From the NCBI GenBank assembly GCA_964513215.1, contig CAZELU010000039.1, positions 1 to 18,680 on the forward strand: a stretch of DNA of 18,680 bases. The letters are read 5' to 3'. Position 1 is the stretch's first letter. Each line of letters begins with the position of its first letter. The notes under the pieces were generated by a model, which searched no databases, had not been told where the DNA came from, and saw only the letters and a program-made list of their open reading frames with translations. The DNA is from Casp-actino8 sp964513215. Lineage in GTDB: Bacteria > Actinomycetota > Acidimicrobiia > Acidimicrobiales > Ilumatobacteraceae. Positions 14,432 through 18,680 of this stretch are shown here, in pieces. Both the position numbers and the translations under genes were made by a program.

Positions 14432-14463
14432 GGTTCGACTCGACGGTCGAACCGGGTACCCGG
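14432..14463. repeat. Inverted repeat plus 12-bp palindrome in the gap before pgsA
   Basis: GGTTCGAC (14432-14439) and GTCGAACC (14446-14453) are perfect 8-base inverted repeats with a 6-base spacer. Directly next to them, and sharing two bases, CCGGGTACCCGG (14452-14463) is a perfect 12-base palindrome. Both lie in the 71-base gap between the small membrane protein and pgsA. They could form a U-less terminator for the upstream genes or be operator sites above the pgsA promoter; the sequence does not decide between these. Confidence 0.55.
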
Positions 14464-14470
14464 ATGGGAG

Positions 14471-14965
14471 TCAGTCCCAGGTCTCGTCGGCGTCTTGCAC
14501 GAGCTTCTGGACGACCTCACCGTCGATCGCGTCGACCAACACGAGTCCGCGACGCGTGGGCGGGTCCTCGTCGGAATAGCACAGAACACGCCAGGTGGGA
14601 CGACTGCGCAGACCACGCCAGACCTGCTGAGCCGAAGCATGCCCGATGGCGAATCCCACGGCACCGCCGGCTCGGGCCAGAGCTTCTTGTTCGTCGATGC
14701 GCATCCGCCAACCGGATGACAAACACACGAGTCCGAATGCGACGAGCACGATCCCGCCAGCGGCCAGGCCGCTGTTCACCAGGACAGCGTCGTCTCGAAC
14801 GGCCGACAGAACGGCCACGACCACACCGCTCGCGATGTAGATGTACCCCGGAATTCGGCGGCGGCTGTTGTCGGGAAACCGGAACGGCGCGACGTGATCG
14901 ACCGCGTTGAGGTCGTCGGGCAGACGATCGACGTGCTCGTCGGCGGCGCGGGGTGTCTCGCTCAT
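14471..14965 (-). CDS. Small two-helix membrane protein of unknown function
   Basis: I do not recognise a named family. The product is 164 residues: a polar N-terminus rich in Asp and Arg (1-37), two hydrophobic helices (about 39-57 and 62-82, with VAVLSAVRDDAV at the turn), and a C-terminal soluble part of about 80 residues with WRMRIDEQEALARAGGAVGF, RPTWRVLCYSDEDPP and GLVLVDAIDGEVV. The C-terminal part is likely cytoplasmic if the positive NSRRR segment before helix 1 stays inside. The ATG at 14965 overlaps the HIT gene stop as ATGA, so it is translationally coupled. Its place between the HIT gene and pgsA suggests a tie to phosphatidylinositol synthesis, which is inference from position only. 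Confidence 0.82.
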   Translation of the reverse strand: MSETPRAADEHVDRLPDDLNAVDHVAPFRFPDNSRRRIPGYIYIASGVVVAVLSAVRDDAVLVNSGLAAGGIVLVAFGLVCLSSGWRMRIDEQEALARAGGAVGFAIGHASAQQVWRGLRSRPTWRVLCYSDEDPPTRRGLVLVDAIDGEVVQKLVQDADETWD

Positions 14966-15480
14966 TGCCCGACGACCTTAGGCGCGGCAGCCACGCGATC
15001 CCACGCCCGCCGAATTCGATCGGCCGTGACATCCAACGCCTCGGGAAGCTGACGGGTCGATGCCGTGGCGGCCAGGAAGTTGCCGTCTCCGATCCAGCGG
15101 GGAACGACGTGAACATGAACGTGGTTGCGCACGCTTCCTCCGGCCGCGGGCCCGAGGTTGGCCCCGACGTTGATTCCGGCCGGGGCGTACTCGTCGGCGA
15201 TCACTCGGGTGGCCGTCACGACGGCATCCCAAAGCTCGTGATGTTCGTCGACGGTGAGCGAGTGAAGCTCGGGGGTCTGGCGATACGGGAGGACGAGGAG
15301 GTGTCCAACCGTGTACGGATGGAGGTTCATCAACGCGAAGACGGTACGACCGCGCCAGACGATCAGTGTTTCTTCGTCGGGGCGACCCGATTCCAGGATC
15401 TCGGTGAAGACGCTGCGATCGGAGTCGGTGCGATCGTCGAGATAACGACTCCGCCAGCCAGCCCAGAGAGCGTCGTGCAC
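14962..15480 (-). CDS. HIT domain protein, Ap4A phosphorylase-like
   Basis: The product is a 172-residue histidine-triad protein. HIT enzymes act on nucleotide phosphoanhydrides; the mycobacterial homologue in this position (Rv2613c) is a diadenosine tetraphosphate phosphorylase. The catalytic triad NHVHVHVVPRW supplies His120, His122 and His124, with His124 the expected nucleophile. Other family features are LWAGWRSRYL at the N-terminus, NLHPYTVGHLLVLPYR and INVGANLGPAAGGSVRNH. The GTG at 15480 comes one base after the thrS stop, with no good ribosome site. Its 3' end overlaps the next small membrane protein as ATGA. The thrS-HIT order is conserved in actinobacteria. Confidence 0.92.
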   Translation of the reverse strand: MHDALWAGWRSRYLDDRTDSDRSVFTEILESGRPDEETLIVWRGRTVFALMNLHPYTVGHLLVLPYRQTPELHSLTVDEHHELWDAVVTATRVIADEYAPAGINVGANLGPAAGGSVRNHVHVHVVPRWIGDGNFLAATASTRQLPEALDVTADRIRRAWDRVAAAPKVVGQ

Positions 15481-15481
15481 G

Positions 15482-17446
15482 TCAGAACGCCGCGACGCTC
15501 ACGTCGGCGGCAACGCGATCGATGAAAGTCGCGAGCGGCACGTCGCGTTCGACATCGGCCCCGCGTGCATTGACACCAACGGTCCCATTCGCGACGTCGG
15601 AGTCGCCGACCACGAGGACGTACGGAATCTTCTCGATCTTGCCGTTACGAATGCGCTTACCGAGTTGATCGTCGGCCGCGACCACCTCGGCGCGGAAACC
15701 ACGCGACGCCATGTCGGCAGCCACCCGTTCGGCGTAGTCGTGGTGCGCTTCAGCCACCGGAAGAACACGAACCTGAACCGGAGCGAGCCAGGTGGGGAAC
15801 GCGCCGGCGTAGTGCTCGACGAGGACGCCGAAGAAGCGCTCGACCGAACCGAACAAGGCACGGTGCAACATGATCGGACGTTGCCGCGTCCCGTCGGAGG
15901 CCACGTACTCGAGCTGAAAACGCTCGGGGAGGTTGAAGTCGCACTGGATGGTGGACAGCTGCCACGTGCGACCAATGGCATCGCGGACGTGGATGTCGAT
16001 CTTGGGGCCATAGAAGGCGGCGTCGCCTTCCTTCACCGCGTACTCGACTCCGTGTGATTCGAGCGCGGTGGCCAGCGCCTGGGTGGCCTCACTCCAGATC
16101 TCGTCGGACCCCACGTACTTCTTGGGGTCCTTGGTCGACAGATGGAACGAGAAATCGTCGAAGCCGAAAGCGCGCAAGACGCTGATGACGAAGTCGAGCA
16201 GTGAGATGATCTCGCCTTGTAGCTGATCGCGGGTGCAGTAGATGTGGCTGTCGTCCTGTGTGAAGCCGCGAATGCGCAGGAGACCGTGCAGCGTTCCGGC
16301 CCGCTCGTACCGATAGACGGTTCCGAGTTCGAAAAGGCGAAGCGGAAGCTCGCGATAACTGCGTTGACGGCCCCGGAAGATCAGGCAGTGCATCGGGCAG
16401 TTCATGGGCTTCGGGTAGTACACCCCGTTGTCCATCTCCATCGGTGGGTACATCCCGTCGGCGTAGAAATCGAGGTGGCCCGACGTCTGGAAAAGAGTTG
16501 CATTCGACAGGTGGGGTGTGAACACGAACTGGTAACCACCGGTCTGATGCCGATGACGGCTGTAGTCCTCCATCAACTTGCGGACGATCGCACCCTTGGG
16601 ATGCCACACGGCCAGACCACCACCGAGTTCGGTCGGGAACGACAGCAGGTCGAGTTCGACGGCCAAGCGACGGTGATCGCGCTTCTCCGCTTCGGCCAAA
16701 CGATGAAGGTGTTCGTCGAGGGCCGCCTTCGACTCCCAGGCCGTGCCGTAGATGCGTTGGAGCACTGGGCCCTTCTCGTTTCCGCGCCAATACGCGGATG
16801 AGACTTTCTGGAGTTTGAAATGGCCGAGGCGACTGGTGCTCGGCACGTGTGGACCGAGGCACAGATCGACGAACTGATCGGAGTTCCGATACACGCTGAC
16901 TTCGTCAGCCGAGCCGACTTCGCCCGCGTCGGAACCGTCAGCACCTCCGGTGCGAACCCGATTGATGATCTCGCACTTGTACGGCTGATCTGCGAACAGT
17001 GCCAGGGCCTCATCAGCGCTCACGACCGAACGAACGAAGGTCTGATCGGCCTTGACGATGTCGCGCATCTTGGCTTCCACCGATTCGAGGTCGGCCTCGG
17101 TGAACGCTCGGCCCCCGAGATCGAAGTCGTAGTAGAAGCCGTTCTCGATGGCCGGTCCGATCGTGTACTTGGCGCCGGGATACAGAGCGAGAACTGCCTG
17201 AGCCATCACGTGGGCGGTGGAATGGCGAAGGACGTGTCGACCCGCATCGGAGTCGGCCGTGATGATGGCAACCGAGTCGCCTTCACGAAGTTGTTCGGAG
17301 AGGTCTCCGAGATGTCCGTTGATCTCGGCCGCCACCGCGACCTTGGCCAGATTGCGCGAGATCGACTGGGCAAGACCGGCGGCAGTGGTGCCCGGATCGA
17401 CTTCACGACGCGCGCCGTCAGGGAGAACCACGGAAATCTGGGCCAT
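15482..17446 (-). CDS. thrS: Threonine-tRNA ligase
   Basis: ThrRS charges tRNA-Thr and hydrolyses mischarged Ser-tRNA. The product is 654 residues, full length. The domains in order are: TGS (about 1-63); editing domain with HSTAH (His75, His79) and LCLGPHV (Cys196, His200); class II catalytic core with zinc ligands Cys350 (MNCPMHC) and His401 (QDDSHIYC), motif 2 at YRYERAGTLHGLLRIRGFTQ, and motif 3 near MLHRALFGSVERF; and a C-terminal anticodon-binding domain (about 550-654). A Gly/Asp/Ser-rich insert (GGADGSDAGEVGSADEV, about 167-183) interrupts the editing domain. The ATG at 17446 has no ribosome site; TAGACT lies 9 bases upstream. The preceding acyltransferase ends 18 bases before it. No T-box leader fits in the gap. 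Confidence 0.97.
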   Translation of the reverse strand: MAQISVVLPDGARREVDPGTTAAGLAQSISRNLAKVAVAAEINGHLGDLSEQLREGDSVAIITADSDAGRHVLRHSTAHVMAQAVLALYPGAKYTIGPAIENGFYYDFDLGGRAFTEADLESVEAKMRDIVKADQTFVRSVVSADEALALFADQPYKCEIINRVRTGGADGSDAGEVGSADEVSVYRNSDQFVDLCLGPHVPSTSRLGHFKLQKVSSAYWRGNEKGPVLQRIYGTAWESKAALDEHLHRLAEAEKRDHRRLAVELDLLSFPTELGGGLAVWHPKGAIVRKLMEDYSRHRHQTGGYQFVFTPHLSNATLFQTSGHLDFYADGMYPPMEMDNGVYYPKPMNCPMHCLIFRGRQRSYRELPLRLFELGTVYRYERAGTLHGLLRIRGFTQDDSHIYCTRDQLQGEIISLLDFVISVLRAFGFDDFSFHLSTKDPKKYVGSDEIWSEATQALATALESHGVEYAVKEGDAAFYGPKIDIHVRDAIGRTWQLSTIQCDFNLPERFQLEYVASDGTRQRPIMLHRALFGSVERFFGVLVEHYAGAFPTWLAPVQVRVLPVAEAHHDYAERVAADMASRGFRAEVVAADDQLGKRIRNGKIEKIPYVLVVGDSDVANGTVGVNARGADVERDVPLATFIDRVAADVSVAAF

Positions 17447-17455
17447 GGGTCGGAA

Positions 17456-17461
17456 AGTCTA
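17456..17461 (-). promoter_or_regulatory. Possible -10 box of thrS
   Basis: TAGACT on the minus strand sits 9 bases before the thrS ATG within the 18-base gap after the acyltransferase gene. It shares the octamer CGTAGACT with the site before pgsA. No ribosome site is visible for thrS. The 9-base spacing is a little longer than at the other candidate leaderless starts, so this one is less certain. Confidence 0.33.
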
Positions 17462-17464
17462 CGG

Positions 17465-18232
17465 TCAGGCGTCGGTGGTGACCGGTGAATTGTCCCGGTC
17501 GGAGACGTGGCCGACATGGCCTGTCGCAACGGAATCGACGGTGGTCGACTCGGTCGACTTGCCCGCGTACACGTTCTTGTAGACCTGTTCGGTCATTTCA
17601 CGAATTTCGAACATGACTTCGTCGATCATCTCGCGCCAAGCACGATGCTGCTCGGCTTCGGGTGTACCGGCAGACACGTAACGCTCGGGCTTGATCGGTC
17701 GGCCGATGGTGATGGTGGCCGACTTGAAGAGCTTGGGAGCCTTGGCGTCGGGAGGCTGAATGAGGTCGGTGCCGGTGATGCCGACGGGAAAGATCGGGCA
17801 ACCGATCTTCACGGCGAGACGCGCAGCTCCGGTGCGACCCTTGTACAGACATCCGTCTCGACTGCGCGTGCCCTCGGGAAAGATTCCGAACAACTCGCCA
17901 CGACGCAAAACGGTCTCGGCGGTGTCGAGTGCGGCCTGGCTGCGCTCGCCACCGGCACGATCGATCGGAATCATTCCCATCATCGGGAACAAGAACTTCG
18001 TCTTCCACGAGTCCATGTACTCGGCTTTGCCGACGAACGAAATGTTGCGCGGTACGACCAACATCAGGAAAGCCGAGTCGAGGAACGAGATGTGGTTGGG
18101 GCACAAGATCGCCGGACCGTCCGATGGAAGACGATCGAGGCCGACGACGTCGATCTTCCAGAGACGACGCGCGACAGGAGCAGCAACACGGCGTGCCCTC
18201 TGTTGAGCCTTACCGGCTCCGCGTGCCTTCAT
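17465..18232 (-). CDS. PlsC-type 1-acyl-sn-glycerol-3-phosphate acyltransferase
   Basis: This is a membrane-bound lysophospholipid acyltransferase of the PlsC family, probably adding the second acyl chain to lysophosphatidic acid. The product is 255 residues. The catalytic NHX4D motif is NHISFLD (Asn46, His47, Asp52), and the phosphate-binding motif is FPEGTRSRDG (about 118-127). GMIPIDRAGGE and CPIFPVGITGTD are further family blocks. The last 30 residues form a Thr/Ser/Asp-rich tail with no family match. The ATG at 18232 has a strong ribosome site, GGGAGGG, six bases upstream. Such proteins are common next to cell-envelope genes; the acyl acceptor is not proven. It lies between mshC and thrS in the same direction. 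Confidence 0.9.
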   Translation of the reverse strand: MKARGAGKAQQRARRVAAPVARRLWKIDVVGLDRLPSDGPAILCPNHISFLDSAFLMLVVPRNISFVGKAEYMDSWKTKFLFPMMGMIPIDRAGGERSQAALDTAETVLRRGELFGIFPEGTRSRDGCLYKGRTGAARLAVKIGCPIFPVGITGTDLIQPPDAKAPKLFKSATITIGRPIKPERYVSAGTPEAEQHRAWREMIDEVMFEIREMTEQVYKNVYAGKSTESTTVDSVATGHVGHVSDRDNSPVTTDA

Positions 18233-18238
18233 GATCGA

Positions 18239-18259
18239 CCCTCCCTGCGGGGGAGATTA
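18239..18259 (-). promoter_or_regulatory. Ribosome site, small hairpin and possible -10 box before the PlsC gene
   Basis: On the minus strand TAATCT (18259-18254) fits a -10 box. It is followed by CTCCC-CCGCA-GGGAG, a 5-bp stem whose right arm overlaps the ribosome site GGGAGGG (18245-18239). If transcription begins at TAATCT, the left arm is largely untranscribed and the leader is only about 15 bases. If transcription comes from mshC, the hairpin could mask the ribosome site. Confidence 0.35.
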
Positions 18260-18320
18260 CTGGTCGGTCAGACGCAATTTCTATGGGAAAAGAGCGATGT
18301 GACGAGAGTTAACACAGTGC

Positions 18321-18680
18321 TCACGAATCGGATACGAGTTCGACTCCGAGCAACCGCGCCGCGTCCGTCACATCGAACCCGTTCGATGCAGCGCGATCGA
18401 TGACTGCGAGAGCACCCGGAGTGTCGAGGTCGTCGTCGAGGTGACTCCGAACATCGTCGATGACGGCCTGGTCGAGACGCGCGCCTTGTGACTCGCTCCA
18501 CACACCGAGGCGCTTGAGAGCATCGGGCATGTCGGACGATGTCCATTCCCACTCGTAGCGGTAGCGGTGTGCAATAAGTGCTAAACGGATCGCTCGCGAA
18601 TCCCACTCGCGCCGCAATGCATCGACGAACACCAGGTTGCCCAGGCTCTTCGACATCTTGTGACCGTCCAAGAACACCAT
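18321..18680 (-). CDS. mshC: Cysteine-glucosaminylinositol ligase MshC, C-terminal part (start outside window)
   Basis: MshC joins cysteine to glucosaminyl-inositol in mycothiol synthesis; it is a paralogue of cysteinyl-tRNA synthetase. The visible 119 residues begin just before the class I signature KMSKS (MVFLDGHKMSKSLGNLVFV), which lies mid-protein, so the true start is beyond base 18680 and the terminal Met is internal. The segment RLALIAHRYRYEWEWT, then the short tail with DDDLDTPGALAVIDRA, resembles MshC. Only about 110 residues follow KMSKS, whereas CysRS normally has a longer C-terminal anticodon-binding region. That length is my main reason for choosing MshC over CysS. The stop at 18321 is followed by an 88-base AT-richer gap before the PlsC gene. 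Confidence 0.83.
   Translation of the reverse strand: MVFLDGHKMSKSLGNLVFVDALRREWDSRAIRLALIAHRYRYEWEWTSSDMPDALKRLGVWSESQGARLDQAVIDDVRSHLDDDLDTPGALAVIDRAASNGFDVTDAARLLGVELVSDS

Noticed and set aside
17447..17464. T-box or attenuator leader for thrS
   Set aside because: The gap to the preceding gene is only 18 bases, too short for a T-box, and no terminator-like pairing is present.
17507..18403. 298-codon plus-strand frame at the right end
   Set aside because: Antisense to the PlsC-type gene with its intact NHX4D and FPEGTRS motifs; no recognisable protein features of its own.
18321..18680. Cysteinyl-tRNA synthetase instead of MshC
   Set aside because: The tail after KMSKS is only about 110 residues, too short for the usual CysRS C-terminal domain, and the sequence after KMSKS looks MshC-like. 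The N-terminal part outside the window would settle it.
1..18680. CRISPR array, prophage, transposon, toxin-antitoxin or novel defence system
   Set aside because: No regularly spaced repeats, transposase-like or phage-like products, or small paired genes were found; the window is filled by known housekeeping families with uniform composition.

Overview
The window comes from the chromosome of a high-GC actinobacterium. It carries phosphatidylinositol mannoside (PIM) genes, the C-terminal part of a mycothiol ligase (MshC) and an F420-type luciferase-like oxidoreductase. Much of the gene order follows the Mycobacterium tuberculosis segment thrS-HIT-pgsA1-acyltransferase-pimA ... pdxS-pdxT-yebC ... 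ruvCAB ... yajC-secD. Queuosine genes (queA, tgt), the very dense packing and many TCGA-rich codons point away from Mycobacterium itself. A deep-branching class such as Acidimicrobiia is my best guess, but that is inference only. No rRNA, tRNA, CRISPR array, transposon or phage gene was seen. No stretch longer than about 90 bases lacks a gene.

All genes but one are on the minus strand, so transcription runs from high to low coordinates. In that order the window holds: the 3' part of mshC; a PlsC-type acyltransferase; thrS; a HIT hydrolase; a small two-helix membrane protein; pgsA and a PatA-type acyltransferase; the lone plus-strand gene, an F420-type LLM oxidoreductase; pimA, lemA, htpX and a DUF3048 lipoprotein; pdxS, pdxT, yebC and a single-Cys peroxiredoxin; ruvC, ruvA, ruvB, queA, tgt, yajC; and the 5' part of secD, cut by the window edge.

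The genes form several functional sets. One makes phosphatidylinositol phosphate and the first PIMs (pgsA, patA, pimA), with mycothiol synthesis (mshC) nearby; both draw on inositol. A second is an envelope and proteostasis set (lemA, htpX, lipoprotein). A third makes pyridoxal phosphate (pdxST). A fourth resolves Holliday junctions (ruvCAB). A fifth makes queuosine in tRNA (queA, tgt). The last is the Sec translocon accessory (yajC, secD). Many neighbours overlap by TGATG, ATGA or GTGA, which suggests translational coupling.

The window is essentially housekeeping, and I found no convincing undescribed system. The most useful second-look items are a recurring boundary layout (a hairpin without a U-tract, then TANNNT 6-8 nt before a start codon, suggesting leaderless transcripts), the oxidoreductase inserted into the PIM cluster, and a few family-motif substitutions (Tgt, PgsA, Bcp).
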